Shown here: positions 33,532 to 42,536 of the stretch, piece after piece
Numbering within the stretch: the first letter of the stretch is position 1
How the letters are laid out: every line of letters begins with the position of its first letter
DNA from: Neolewinella lacunae
Lineage (GTDB): Bacteria > Bacteroidota > Bacteroidia > Chitinophagales > Saprospiraceae
Reading direction: 5' to 3'
Length of the DNA: 64,000 bases
NCBI RefSeq assembly: GCF_014349155.1
Contig: NZ_JACSIT010000034.1
Span: 1-64,000 of the forward strand
The notes under the pieces: generated by a model
What the model saw: the letters and a program-made list of their open reading frames with translations, nothing else
The model's database searches: none
Told to the model about the DNA's origin: nothing
Made by a program: the position numbers and the translations under genes

Positions 33532-34542
33532 TTACAGGGTGCCCGCTGCCTCCCGGTAAACGACGGCCAGGACGACCTGCCCGACGGCCTGTAAAGTGTT
33601 TCGATCGATCACGTCGAGGCCATCGTCGCCCGTATGCCAGTGCGCGACGAAACCCGTTTCGGTATCGGCCCGGTAGTTGATGATGTCAATCATCGGGATG
33701 CGGGCGATGGTGTTGACGAAGTAGTGATCGTCCGTTACCCCCTTGCCCTGGATTTTGGGAAAGTAGGTGCCGTAGTTCATCCGCTCTGCGAGGTTCCATA
33801 CCTTATCGACGATCTGCGGAGCGCTATTGAGAGAAACCAGTTCCTGCGCAAAACGGGCGTCCTTGGCCCCAACCATATCCAGCAGGATGCCGTAGCGCGG
33901 GCGATTGGGAGGGAGGTTGCGGGAGTAGTACTGCGCCCCCAGGCCCCAGGAATCGAGCTGGCCGGAGTCTCCGTAATCTTCGGCGTCAAATAAGACGATG
34001 TCCACCCCAATGTAGGGCGTTGAGGCTCCCAGTTGCCGCGCGATTTCCAGCAGCACCCCTACCCCACTGCCGCCGTCGTCGGCACCTTCTACCACCGCCC
34101 CGGGGTCAGTTTCCAGTGGGCTATCCGCCACGTGGCGCGTATCCCAGTGAGCGGCCAGCAGGACGCGGTCCGTCAGGTCGGGATTGTACCGGGCAATGAT
34201 GTTGAAACTTTTCAGGGTCGTTCCGTCGTAGGCCGTGGCGGTGAAGTCCTGCCGGGTCACTTCTGCTCCGAAGCTTTCCAGCTTGTTGATCAGCCAGGCC
34301 CCGGCAGCGTCGTGGGCGGCAGTATTCATTACCCGCGGACCGAAGGCCACCTGGGCGGCCACGTACGCGTAGGCACTATCGGCCACGAAGCGGGGGACGG
34401 GTTTGGCCTCCGGGCGCGGCACGGGGGCGGCGGCCGGTTCAGTGGTGCCGGCATCGGGTACGTCAGCCCCGCAGGCGCTCAACAGCAGAAGGAGCAAGAA
34501 GGCTCCGGACAACGGAAAAGGGAAACGGAGGAACAAAGTCAA
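33532..34542 (-). CDS. M28-fold lipoprotein, glutaminyl-cyclase-like
   Basis: 336 residues with a lipoprotein signal (lipobox LLLLSAC). The start appears to be a TTG at 34542; no in-frame ATG gives a complete signal peptide. The zinc ligands of the M28 fold are visible: HWDTR, GADDGGSG, DAEDYGD and HWHTGDD. YGILLDMVGAKDARF and the single-zinc arrangement resemble Bacteroidota glutaminyl-peptide cyclotransferases, which cyclise N-terminal Gln of exported proteins to pyroglutamate. An aminopeptidase role cannot be excluded. Confidence 0.85.
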   Translation of the reverse strand: MTLFLRFPFPLSGAFLLLLLLSACGADVPDAGTTEPAAAPVPRPEAKPVPRFVADSAYAYVAAQVAFGPRVMNTAAHDAAGAWLINKLESFGAEVTRQDFTATAYDGTTLKSFNIIARYNPDLTDRVLLAAHWDTRHVADSPLETDPGAVVEGADDGGSGVGVLLEIARQLGASTPYIGVDIVLFDAEDYGDSGQLDSWGLGAQYYSRNLPPNRPRYGILLDMVGAKDARFAQELVSLNSAPQIVDKVWNLAERMNYGTYFPKIQGKGVTDDHYFVNTIARIPMIDIINYRADTETGFVAHWHTGDDGLDVIDRNTLQAVGQVVLAVVYREAAGTL

Positions 34543-34588
34543 AGCATTTTCAAGAGAAGGAAAGCCCGGTGCATTACCGGTGTGCTGC

Positions 34589-35050
34589 TCAATTCCCGGC
34601 GCTGTCTCCGTTGCCCGTCACGAGCTCGGCGTCAATGAGCACGTACATCAGGCGGTTAATGTCATCGTCGTTCAACAACAGTTTACCGCGCAGGCGGATG
34701 CGCTCGGTGCTGTATTTCACTGGCGCTTTGCTGGTCACTTCCATGACCGTCTCCGGGCCAGCGCCACCGCAGAAAAAGCACATATTGTAGGGGTAGGCGC
34801 TGAAGACAAATTCCGTGTGGCTCTTGTAGCCTTCTACCGGGACGATGTAGCCCGTCACCTCCACCACTTTGCCTTCCAGCGCTTTGATCTCCGGCGCAAA
34901 CACCGGAACATCTACTTTGAAGCCCAGCAAATCATCAAAACGTTTCTCGTAGGTGATCTTGGCCAGGGTCGTCCAGAGGTTGTTGCTCTGGGCGGAAAGC
35001 GTCGCCTGACCAGCGAACAGCAAGGCGCAAAAGAGAAGGAGGGTACGCAT
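34589..35050 (-). CDS. Exported protein of unknown function with CxxC
   Basis: 153 residues from the ATG at 35050, which opens a signal peptide (MRTLLLFCALLFAGQATLSAQ). The mature part includes GKVVEVTGYIVPVEGYK, an OB-fold-like strand pattern, and NMCFFCGGAGPE, a Cys pair that could bind metal or form a disulfide. I do not recognise a named family. A TATCTTTG box lies about 43 nt upstream. It precedes the M28-type lipoprotein gene by 46 nt in the same orientation, so the two may be cotranscribed. Confidence 0.7.
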   Translation of the reverse strand: MRTLLLFCALLFAGQATLSAQSNNLWTTLAKITYEKRFDDLLGFKVDVPVFAPEIKALEGKVVEVTGYIVPVEGYKSHTEFVFSAYPYNMCFFCGGAGPETVMEVTSKAPVKYSTERIRLRGKLLLNDDDINRLMYVLIDAELVTGNGDSAGN

Positions 35051-35092
35051 GAGTGGGGTAGTTTGATGAACTTCCGCAGGGGAGAAGTGATG

Positions 35093-35100
35093 CAAAGATA
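35093..35100 (-). promoter_or_regulatory. -7 box of the CxxC exported protein gene
   Basis: TATCTTTG on the minus strand matches TAnnTTTG and lies 42 nt upstream of the ATG at 35050. Confidence 0.5.
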
Positions 35101-35169
35101 ACAACGTCAGAAGCGCTGGATAGATGTATAAGGTGGCGTTAAAGTCGGGCCGATGCTCAGTTGCCGCAA

Positions 35170-37782
35170 TTAAAAGTCCACCCTCAGTCGCAGGTTGATG
35201 CGCCGGCCCGTCAGGCGGTTGGGCACCGCGTACTGCTGTTGGCCGATGGTTTTGATCCAGGTATTGCCCGCCTGGTTGGCCACTTGCATCAGATTGAAGA
35301 CTTCCAGGCTAAGGAAGGTCGAGCGGGTAAAGCGCAGGAAATGCGTGCTGGCCCGGCGGCTTTTTTCCCGGTCGTAGAGCCGGAAGCTGAAGCCGATGTC
35401 AATCCGGTGGTAAGTATCGAAGCGCAGCGTGTTGCGAAATTCCCGGTTGTTGTTCAGGATGCCGAAGGGCAGCCCGCCGCCCACCGTCAGGTTGACGTGC
35501 GTGCGGAAGGCCTCGTTATTGCGCAGGTAATCCTGGAAAAAGAGGCTCAGCTGAAAGAGCTGGTCCGTAGGCCGGGGCACGTACTCAACCACCTCACTCA
35601 GCGTCTCCCCTTCCGCGCTCCGTCCCGTCACTTCACGGTGTTCCACCCCCAGCAGGCGTTCCCGGGCCTGCAACAAACTCAGGTTGAGCCACGAATCCGC
35701 CCCGGGTACAAACTCCCCATTGAGCCGCAGATCCAGCCCCGCTACGTATCCGCTGGCGTCGTTGAGGCCAGAGTAGCGGATGCGGACGTTCTCGATTTCG
35801 TAACTCACCAGGTCCCACAAGGATTTGTAGTAAGCTTCGGCAATGAAGCGGAACTTCTTAGGGTTGCGCCGGCCGTAGTAGAAATCGGAAGTAAAGCCAC
35901 CAACGATGTGGGCTGATTTCTGGCTCCGCAGGTTCGTATTCACGGTGCCGTCCGCGCCGCGCATCTCCCGGTAAAACGGCGGTTGGGCGTAGAGTCCACC
36001 CGCCAGCTTGTAGGTAATGTCGGCCGTCCCCCCCAGCGGTTTAAAGAGGATTTGGGCGCGGGGACTGATGAGGAATTCCTCGTTCAAATCCCAGTAGGCC
36101 GCCCGGAGTCCCGCGCTGATCCGCCAGTCTGCCCGGTCTTCGCGCCGCCAGGTCCAGGTATCCTGTAAAAAGGCGGTGTAGCGCAGGCTGTTGAGCTCGT
36201 TTTCGGTTTTCAGGACGGAGAAGAGTTCAACGGCATCCTCGTTGTAGGGCAGGCTGTAGCCCGCTGAATCGAGGCGCTCCCACTCGTTGATGAAGTCATT
36301 TACCCGTTCGTTCTGGATCTTCAGGCTCCACTGTAAAAAGTGGGCGGTACTGAGGTCACCCCGCTGCTGGTTCATCTCCAGTCCACCGCGCAACTCAGCG
36401 TTGTAGACCTGGATATCGAGGAAGTTCCGGACGAATTGCTGCTGCGTCCCCGCGCCCAGTTCATTGATGACTTCGCCGAAAGTGCTGCTGCCCAGGTCGG
36501 TGTCCAGCTGCCCCAGCCGGTACTGCCCACCGATGGAAATGGCCTCGTTTTCGTCGCTGCGGAAGGCCGACGTCAGGAGCTTAAGGAACAGTGGGTTGCG
36601 TTCGCGTTCGGGGATGAAGGTCAGCGACAGTCCACCCATGCGGGTCAAAAAATCGTCCCGCTCGCCCCCTTCAAAACTGGTGAAGAGTTGCAGCGTTTCG
36701 AAAAATCCCCCGAAGGCGGTGGTCCGCGAAACGGGGTCAAAATCATACACGCTGCGGTTGTAGTTGGCCAGGAGCCCGAGTTGAAGCTGGGGGCTGAAGT
36801 CGTACGTCAGGTAAGTCTGGACGTCGGCAAAGTTGGGCAGGTATTCGCCCGTTGTTTCCAGGCTGCCCAGGAGGTAGCGCGTCGTTTTGTAGCGGGCTCC
36901 AACGAGGTAGCGGAATTTCTTGAGGCCTACGGCGTTGGCCCGGGAGCTGCCTTCCAGGTAGGCGGAGCCCCCCAGAAAACTCGCCTGCAGGCCCGCCCGG
37001 AGGCTGTCCGGCCGCTTGTACTTGATGTCGAGCACCGAGCTGAGCTTATCCCCGTACTGCGCATCGAAGCCGCCGGAACTGAAACTGAGGCTGCGCACCA
37101 TATCCATATTGGCAAAGGTTAGCCCTTCCTGCTGCCCGGCGCGGATGAGTTGAGGACGGTAGATTTCGAAGCCATTGACGTAGACGAGGTTTTCGTCGTA
37201 GTTCCCGCCGCGCACGTTGTACTGGCTGGTCAGCTCTCCGCCGGAGCCGCTGCTGACGCCGAGGGCCAGGTGGGGCAGCAGGCTTTCCAGGTTGCCCGTT
37301 GTGGACGGCAGCAGACGCAGCGCCTCGGGTTGTTCCCGTATCATCCCGCCTTCCTCAATCTTGCTTTCGCGCACGATGACCTCCAGGGTCGACTCGGTCG
37401 GCGCCATGGCCACGTCAATTTGTTTAATGCTGCCTTCGGGCAGGGCGGCAACGTTTACCGCCGTTTCGCGGTAACCCAGGCGACTAAAAACCAGCACGAA
37501 GTCCTCCCCCGCCGGCACGTTAATCAGGTAGCGCCCCGTATTGCCGCTTTCCACGGCCCGCATGGTGCCCCGGATGTAAACCGTCGCAAAATCCACGGGC
37601 TGCTCCGTGAGCAAATCCGTCACTTTACCGCTGATGGAGGCGGTGGCGACCTGGCCCAATAATCCGGCGGCGGGCAAGAGCAGCGCCAGGAGCAGGCACA
37701 GGCGGGCAGCAAATGCTTTTTTGGGCGCTAAGACGCAGGTGCGGGGGGAGGTAGCCGCAGCAAAGGAGGTCAGTACATTCAT
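35170..37782 (-). CDS. TonB-dependent receptor with carboxypeptidase-regulatory domain
   Basis: 870 residues from the ATG at 37782. The N-terminus is long and basic before a hydrophobic stretch (LCLLLALLLPAAGLLGQ) that ends the signal peptide. A carboxypeptidase-regulatory domain follows (ISGKVTDLLTEQPVDFATV), then the plug (YNVRGGNYDENLVYVNGFE, FDAQYGDKLSSVLDI) and a beta-barrel that ends in RLRVDF with terminal Phe. There is no STN domain, unlike the receptor at 21895-24600. No DUF4249 or SusD-like partner is adjacent. The ligand is unknown. Confidence 0.93.
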   Translation of the reverse strand: MNVLTSFAAATSPRTCVLAPKKAFAARLCLLLALLLPAAGLLGQVATASISGKVTDLLTEQPVDFATVYIRGTMRAVESGNTGRYLINVPAGEDFVLVFSRLGYRETAVNVAALPEGSIKQIDVAMAPTESTLEVIVRESKIEEGGMIREQPEALRLLPSTTGNLESLLPHLALGVSSGSGGELTSQYNVRGGNYDENLVYVNGFEIYRPQLIRAGQQEGLTFANMDMVRSLSFSSGGFDAQYGDKLSSVLDIKYKRPDSLRAGLQASFLGGSAYLEGSSRANAVGLKKFRYLVGARYKTTRYLLGSLETTGEYLPNFADVQTYLTYDFSPQLQLGLLANYNRSVYDFDPVSRTTAFGGFFETLQLFTSFEGGERDDFLTRMGGLSLTFIPERERNPLFLKLLTSAFRSDENEAISIGGQYRLGQLDTDLGSSTFGEVINELGAGTQQQFVRNFLDIQVYNAELRGGLEMNQQRGDLSTAHFLQWSLKIQNERVNDFINEWERLDSAGYSLPYNEDAVELFSVLKTENELNSLRYTAFLQDTWTWRREDRADWRISAGLRAAYWDLNEEFLISPRAQILFKPLGGTADITYKLAGGLYAQPPFYREMRGADGTVNTNLRSQKSAHIVGGFTSDFYYGRRNPKKFRFIAEAYYKSLWDLVSYEIENVRIRYSGLNDASGYVAGLDLRLNGEFVPGADSWLNLSLLQARERLLGVEHREVTGRSAEGETLSEVVEYVPRPTDQLFQLSLFFQDYLRNNEAFRTHVNLTVGGGLPFGILNNNREFRNTLRFDTYHRIDIGFSFRLYDREKSRRASTHFLRFTRSTFLSLEVFNLMQVANQAGNTWIKTIGQQQYAVPNRLTGRRINLRLRVDF

Positions 37783-37822
37783 CGGGGCGGGCTTAGCCGG
37801 AAAAGGGGAGCAAGAAGATGGA

Positions 37823-37830
37823 CAAAGGTA
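37823..37830 (-). promoter_or_regulatory. -7 box of the second TonB receptor gene
   Basis: TACCTTTG on the minus strand matches TAnnTTTG, 40 nt before the ATG at 37782. Confidence 0.5.
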
Positions 37831-37910
37831 GCGCGGCAAGATTACCTTTTTTGCCCGCTCCCTGACTTTCTGAGCCACCTGGCCCATTCCTTGCACTTGT
37901 CCTTTCCCGT

Positions 37911-37928
37911 GCACCTGCGGCCGCGCCC
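37911..37928 (+). repeat. Dispersed 18-bp NotI box
   Basis: An exact GCACCTGCGGCCGCGCCC between the response regulator stop and the TonB receptor promoter. Confidence 0.85.
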
Positions 37929-37955
37929 TAAGCAATAAAGAGGCTGGTTGGCCTA

Positions 37956-38489
37956 CTAGATCTCTGACATCACCTCCCGCAGCGTTTGCTCCAGCATGGT
38001 TTTTTCCGGGAAGTCTGCAGTAGCCTGCAAAATGGTGGTCGCCTTTTGGAGCATCAGTTTGCGGTATTGCTGGCGGCGGATCTTTTCCTGGTTGAGGGAC
38101 CGGCGTTCGTCGGCCTTAGCCAGGGCGTTGACCACGCTGCGTTCCAGGGCTTCCAGGTGATCTTTCAGTACGTAACCATTCGCCCCCTGCAGGATGGCCT
38201 CGGCCGCCTTTTGCTCGCTGTTGAGCGTGCCGGTAACGAAAATGAAGGGGAGGTAGGGGAAGTGCTCGCGAACGTGCAGCAGCGCCTGCAAGCCATTATA
38301 GCCCGGCAAATTGTAATCGGCCAGCAGTACATCGTGTTCTCCCCACTGGATTTTTTGCAGAAACTCTTCCTCCGTAGCCGCCATAGTGAACATGGCATTG
38401 GGGGCAAATTGGAGCACTGCCCGTTTGGTGAGCTCTGCTTCCATTGGCTGATCTTCCAGGATAAAGACTTTGAGAAGACGGTCTTTCAT
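37956..38489 (-). CDS. Response regulator receiver protein
   Basis: 177 residues. The receiver domain (6-125) has the acidic pair in LEDQ (Glu12, Asp13), phospho-acceptor Asp58 in LLADYNLPG, the Thr of FVTG and the Lys of VLKDHL. After it comes a helical, charged tail of about 50 residues (RRSLNQEKIRRQQYRKLMLQ) with no DNA-binding or enzyme output domain. The ATG at 38489 is chosen; the longer frame has no similarity. No histidine kinase is encoded nearby, so it is an orphan that may act through protein contacts. Confidence 0.88.
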   Translation of the reverse strand: MKDRLLKVFILEDQPMEAELTKRAVLQFAPNAMFTMAATEEEFLQKIQWGEHDVLLADYNLPGYNGLQALLHVREHFPYLPFIFVTGTLNSEQKAAEAILQGANGYVLKDHLEALERSVVNALAKADERRSLNQEKIRRQQYRKLMLQKATTILQATADFPEKTMLEQTLREVMSEI

Positions 38490-38911
38490 GCGTATAAACT
38501 TCGGGGAATAGGGATAATGGTAAGTGCGCGGAAACCAGGGCCAAAGAAAGAAGTCTGGGTGACCCCTACAAGCACCCACGTGGCCACCCTTTCGGCCAGA
38601 TCAGTTCTTGAAGATGATAGCAGCCCCATTTGTTCGGTGTCGGGATGACTTAATTTTACCATGCTACCCCCCTTTTTTGTGGTTTGGTCGCCAAAGAATG
38701 CGTTTGGCTTCGCTTTTTGCAAGCCTGGCTGGCGGACCGAAAATAAGGCCCAGCCACTTACCCTGGTATGCGCGCGTGATTTATATTTTTCCTATCCCCC
38801 CCCGGCTCGTGGGCAAGGGGCTGCGCAAAACCCGGAGAACGTTCCTGGGGAATAGCGCTGATTCACTATTAAAAATTGTGTTATGCGCACAAAATCAACA
38901 GTTTGCGTTTT
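38490..38911. other. Gene-free region between response regulator and sirtuin genes
   Basis: About 420 bases where I see no supported gene, repeat or convincing terminator. It probably holds the response regulator promoter. Confidence 0.4.
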
Positions 38912-39640
38912 TTAGCCTGGTGGCAACCACTCGTTCATCCGTTGCATCACCACTTCCATTCCCGCGCTTCCGCCCATTTCCAGCAGGTGGATATTTCGGC
39001 GCCGGCGCAGTTCATGACTGATGGTTGGTCGGGGGTCGATGTAGATGATGGGCGCGTCCGCAGGTGCATAGTCCACCAGGCCAGCGGCGGGATAAACCTG
39101 CATGGACGTCCCGATGATGAGCAACAGATCGGCCGCCGCCACCGTCTGAGCAGCGCGGGGGATTTCGGGCACCTCTTCACCGAACCAGACGATGTGGGGC
39201 CGGAGCTGGTTGCCCTTGTCGTCGGTATCGCCCAGGTTTAAGTCGCCCGTCCAGGGCAGGATGGGCCAGTCGGCATTGACCGGGCGTACTTTTTTAAGCT
39301 CGCCGTGGAGGTGGATGATGTTGGTGCTTCCCGCTCTTTCGTGCAGGTCATCAATGTTTTGGGTGACGATGTGGACGTCGTAATCTTTTTCCAGCGCGGC
39401 GAGGAGTTGGTGGCCCCGGTTGGGCTGGACGGTGAGGAGTTGGGCGCGGCGCAGGTTATAGAAATTGAGGACGAGGGAGGGATCGCGGTAAAAACCCTGG
39501 GGGCTGGCCACGTCCTCCACGCGGTGGTTTTCCCAGAGGCCATCGCTGGCCCGGAAGGTGGGGATGCCCGATTCGGCGGAGACCCCAGCACCGGTGAGGA
39601 CCACAATTTTTTTCCTTTCGCGCAGCGGTTTAGCGGACAT
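38912..39640 (-). CDS. SIR2-family NAD-dependent protein deacylase
   Basis: 242 residues. NAD-binding and catalytic blocks are GAGVSAESGIPTFR, TQNIDDLHERAGS and the catalytic His in HLHGEL. FYNLRRAQ supplies the Tyr-x-x-Arg pair used by SIRT5/CobB-type enzymes to bind succinyl or malonyl lysine. The usual four zinc cysteines are missing: the segment after the catalytic His (KKVRPVNADWPILPW) has no Cys. The enzyme would remove acyl groups from lysines in the cytoplasm. It follows the enoyl-CoA hydratase gene with an 8-nt gap, so the two probably form an operon. Confidence 0.92.
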   Translation of the reverse strand: MSAKPLRERKKIVVLTGAGVSAESGIPTFRASDGLWENHRVEDVASPQGFYRDPSLVLNFYNLRRAQLLTVQPNRGHQLLAALEKDYDVHIVTQNIDDLHERAGSTNIIHLHGELKKVRPVNADWPILPWTGDLNLGDTDDKGNQLRPHIVWFGEEVPEIPRAAQTVAAADLLLIIGTSMQVYPAAGLVDYAPADAPIIYIDPRPTISHELRRRRNIHLLEMGGSAGMEVVMQRMNEWLPPG

Positions 39641-39648
39641 AGGAGGGC

Positions 39649-40410
39649 TTATTTACCTTTGAATTTGGCCAAAGCGGCGCGGGCCTCGGGGGTCAAGACC
39701 AGTTTACCCGAAACTTCCGCCCTTTCTTCCAGGAGTTTGGGCCAGTGGCTGGTGCCGTGCCAGAGGGTGGTTTTGAGTTGGCTGGATGCCTGGGGGCTGT
39801 AGGTGGCCAGCTTAGTGGCCAGGGCTTCGGCGGCGGCGTACATTTCCTGGGGGGTGGCGAAGACGCGCTGGTAGAGGCCCGCAGCTTTGGCCCAGTGGGC
39901 ATCGTGCCACTCGGCGTCCAGGCTGAGTTCAGCGGCGGCGGCGGTGCCCATCTTGCGGATCAGGGCGGGGAGAATCACGAACGGGCCGATGGCAATGGCC
40001 AATTCGCTCAGTTTGATGCTGGCCGCTTCGGTGGCCAGGCAGTAGTCCGCCGCAGCGGCTATCCCGACTCCCCCGCCGATGGCTTTGCCCTGCACGGCAA
40101 CGACGATCGGCTTGGGGCAGCGGCGCATGGCCAGGATGAGGTTGGCAAAACCCATGAAAAAGGCCCGCCCCCCGCGTTCGTCCTGGATGGTGAGCAGTTC
40201 ATCGAAGTTGGCTCCGGCGCAGAAGGTACCCTCCCCCTGGCTGCGCAGCAGGATGCAGCGGGTGTCTTCGTCGTCTCCCGCCGCGTCAATCGCTGCAACG
40301 GTAGCCGTCAGTTGCCCCGCCGGGAAACTGTTGTGCGCCGGGTGCCCGAAGGTGATGGTCCGGACGCCGGTAGGATGTAAGATGCTGGAGAGTTCGCCAC
40401 TTGCTTTCAT
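39649..40410 (-). CDS. Enoyl-CoA hydratase/isomerase family protein
   Basis: 253 residues of the crotonase fold. The oxyanion-hole segments are FCAGANFDEL and GKAIGGGVGIAAAADYCLA. Only one of the two usual catalytic acids is evident (SELAIAIGPFV), so hydratase or isomerase activity cannot be told apart. It is the first gene of a probable two-gene unit with the sirtuin; acyl-CoA metabolism and lysine deacylation would be linked. A TATCTTCG box lies 5 nt before its ATG. Confidence 0.9.
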   Translation of the reverse strand: MKASGELSSILHPTGVRTITFGHPAHNSFPAGQLTATVAAIDAAGDDEDTRCILLRSQGEGTFCAGANFDELLTIQDERGGRAFFMGFANLILAMRRCPKPIVVAVQGKAIGGGVGIAAAADYCLATEAASIKLSELAIAIGPFVILPALIRKMGTAAAAELSLDAEWHDAHWAKAAGLYQRVFATPQEMYAAAEALATKLATYSPQASSQLKTTLWHGTSHWPKLLEERAEVSGKLVLTPEARAALAKFKGK

Positions 40411-40415
40411 GGGGG

Positions 40416-40423
40416 CGAAGATA
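40416..40423 (-). promoter_or_regulatory. -7-like box abutting the enoyl-CoA hydratase gene
   Basis: TATCTTCG on the minus strand, separated from the ATG at 40410 by five G/C bases, as at the DinB-like gene. Confidence 0.4.
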
Positions 40424-40619
40424 AGGTAAAGCCCCGCCGTGGCCCAGTTGCCTTCGGAGGCCGCCCCACGTAATTTTCGTCGTTTCCGTACCGTTTAGCA
40501 TTATTCGCTCTGCCAGCAGGAAGCCACGGAACATTTCAGCTCCGGGTCCACATTTAAAATGTACACATGCACGAAAATGCGCTGCGCGGGCTTATTTTAC
40601 CGGCCGTTAATCCCAAATT

Positions 40620-42308
40620 ATGCACGTTTTTACACTGAATCGAACACTGCTCATCTGTTTATTTGTCTTGCAATCCGGTTTTTCCCTCCAGGCCCAGAAA
40701 ATGGAGGGGATCGCCAGTTTTTACGGCGACCGCTTTGACGGGAAAAATACCAGCACGGGCGAGACCTTTCGCCAAAAACTGTACTCTGCGGCCAGCAACG
40801 ACTTTGCCTGGGGGACCATCCTGGAGGTGACCAACGTAGAAAACGGTAAACAAACCCAGGTGCGGGTCAATGACTGCGGCCCGCACAGCCGGGGCCGGAT
40901 CATTGACCTGAGTAAGGCGGCGGCCAAGGACCTCGGTTTCATCAAGCAAGGCGAGGCCAAGGTGCGCTTGCGCGTGGTGCGCGACAGCGACGCCGGGCCA
41001 ACCTGCGGGCGCTCCGCCTGGGCCAAAAAACTGAAAGCGGCGGGCAAGCCCATCCCCCCTCCTCCACCGGCCTGGGACCCCAAAGAAACGGCCGAACTAA
41101 AGAACGCCGCGCTCTTCGTAGTCCCGGAACCTAAAATTTTGGACCTCGGGCCGCTGCCAGCGGGAGCCGTTGAAGGCATGGCCACCTACTACGCCGATCG
41201 CTTCGACGGCCGGCCCACCAGTACGGGCGAGACCTACGATAAGGACGCGCTTACCACGGCCAGCAAAACTTATCCCTACGGCACCGTCCTTCTGGTTACC
41301 AACGTAGTGAACGGCAAACAAGTGGAAGTGCGGGTCAACGATTGCGGGCCCCACAGCCCGGAACGTATTTTAGAACTCAGTCGCGCGGCAGCGGCCCGGA
41401 TCGATATGCTTTCGGCCGGTACTGCGGCGGTACGGGCCACGGTAGTAAAGATGGGCACCGATGGCCCCACCTGCAACCGCGCGGATTGGGCCAAAGCCAG
41501 GCAGGAAGCCGCCGCACCGGCCACTACGCCCACCCCCTCTGGCCAGGTACAGCCACCACCCCCTACCGTCCCCGGAGCCAAAGCTGCCACCACGCCCCCC
41601 AAAACTGCGCCCGCCAAACCAGCTCCCGCCCAGCCTGCCCCCGCAGATGTCCCCACCGTCATGATTTACGGCATCCAGGTAGGCGCGTACGGCAGCGAAG
41701 TCAACGCCGATCGGGTGGTTAAAGAGCTGGCGGATAAAGGCTTCTCTGCGGGTTACGCCCAGCGCAAAGACAACCTGAGCCGCGTCTACGTCGGTAAATA
41801 CCCCACCGAAGCGGAAGCCGAAAAGGCCTTGGCCGACGTCCAAAAGGCGGGATACCCCAAAGCTGCGGTGAAGGAAGTGTCCGTCCCCGCCAACCAGGTG
41901 AGCTTCCCCATCCCCGCCCGGACCAGCAGCCCGGCCCAGGCGACCAAGCCAGCTACGCCCGCCAGCCAACAGCCTAAGCAAGCAACGCCCGCCAATCAGC
42001 CAACCACCTACGGCAGCACCGTCCAGCCACCGCAGCCCGCTCCCCTGCCCAGCCCCAGCGTTCCGCAGTACGATCCTACGGACATCCTCTTCGGCGTACA
42101 AATCGGCACCTTCACCACCCAGGCCAATGCCGATAAGGCCATGGTGGGCCTGCGGGCAAAAGGATTCACGGAAGTGTACAGTGCCCGGGTCGATAAAAAG
42201 TACCGGGTATTTGCGGGCAAATTTTTCTTCCAGCACCAGGCCGAAGAAGAAAAGACCAGATTGCGCGAGGCGGGGTTCAATGACGCCGTGGTCCGGCGCG
42301 TCCAGTAA
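40620..42308 (+). CDS. Double RlpA-like (DPBB) and double SPOR-domain protein
   Basis: 562 residues with a signal peptide (MHVFTLNRTLLICLFVLQSGF). Two RlpA-type double-psi beta-barrels follow, about 28-135 and 183-290, each with FYGDRFDGKNTSTGETF- or YYADRFDGRPTSTGETY-type starts, VRVNDCGPHS and a closing GPTC segment. A Pro/Ala-rich linker leads to two SPOR domains (about 343-420 and 480-562), which bind denuded peptidoglycan at division sites. In active RlpA lytic transglycosylases the TAAH segment supplies a catalytic His; here it is SAASN and TTASK, so both barrels lack it. The Cys in NDCGP and in GPTC may form a disulfide. Confidence 0.9.
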   Translation: MHVFTLNRTLLICLFVLQSGFSLQAQKMEGIASFYGDRFDGKNTSTGETFRQKLYSAASNDFAWGTILEVTNVENGKQTQVRVNDCGPHSRGRIIDLSKAAAKDLGFIKQGEAKVRLRVVRDSDAGPTCGRSAWAKKLKAAGKPIPPPPPAWDPKETAELKNAALFVVPEPKILDLGPLPAGAVEGMATYYADRFDGRPTSTGETYDKDALTTASKTYPYGTVLLVTNVVNGKQVEVRVNDCGPHSPERILELSRAAAARIDMLSAGTAAVRATVVKMGTDGPTCNRADWAKARQEAAAPATTPTPSGQVQPPPPTVPGAKAATTPPKTAPAKPAPAQPAPADVPTVMIYGIQVGAYGSEVNADRVVKELADKGFSAGYAQRKDNLSRVYVGKYPTEAEAEKALADVQKAGYPKAAVKEVSVPANQVSFPIPARTSSPAQATKPATPASQQPKQATPANQPTTYGSTVQPPQPAPLPSPSVPQYDPTDILFGVQIGTFTTQANADKAMVGLRAKGFTEVYSARVDKKYRVFAGKFFFQHQAEEEKTRLREAGFNDAVVRRVQ

Positions 42309-42311
42309 ACA

Positions 42312-42401
42312 TCAGGCACTCACCAGCGAGAGCAGCAGTGCAGGCGTAATCAGCAGAAGGATGATGACGAGTAATCGCCAGGTTTTTGCCGTAGTATTCA
42401 T
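42312..42401 (-). CDS. Possible 29-residue single-span membrane protein
   Basis: A complete minus-strand frame from ATG (42401) to TGA (42312-42314) encodes MNTTAKTWRLLVIILL and continues hydrophobic to LLSLVSA. A basic, polar N-terminus and one membrane helix of about 19 residues give a typical small membrane protein. It sits in the gap between the RlpA/SPOR gene and the bestrophin gene, opposite to both. No ribosome-binding site is evident, as is usual here. It could be chance. Confidence 0.4.
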   Translation of the reverse strand: MNTTAKTWRLLVIILLLITPALLLSLVSA

Positions 42402-42536
42402 GCGGGTATTTACGTTGGCGCTTACCCCTAAGTTACTTTCCAATGACCATTTAAACCTTTGCTAACGCTCCGTTGTCTAGCCTTAACGCCCGTTTAACGA
42501 CGGCGGGCCAACGCACACTTCCCCCAATCTCCAGCG

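Noticed and set aside
39050-39067. One-mismatch copy of the 18-bp box inside the sirtuin gene
   Set aside because: It encodes DYAPADAP, close to the normal sirtuin segment at this position, so it is probably coincidental coding sequence rather than an inserted repeat.
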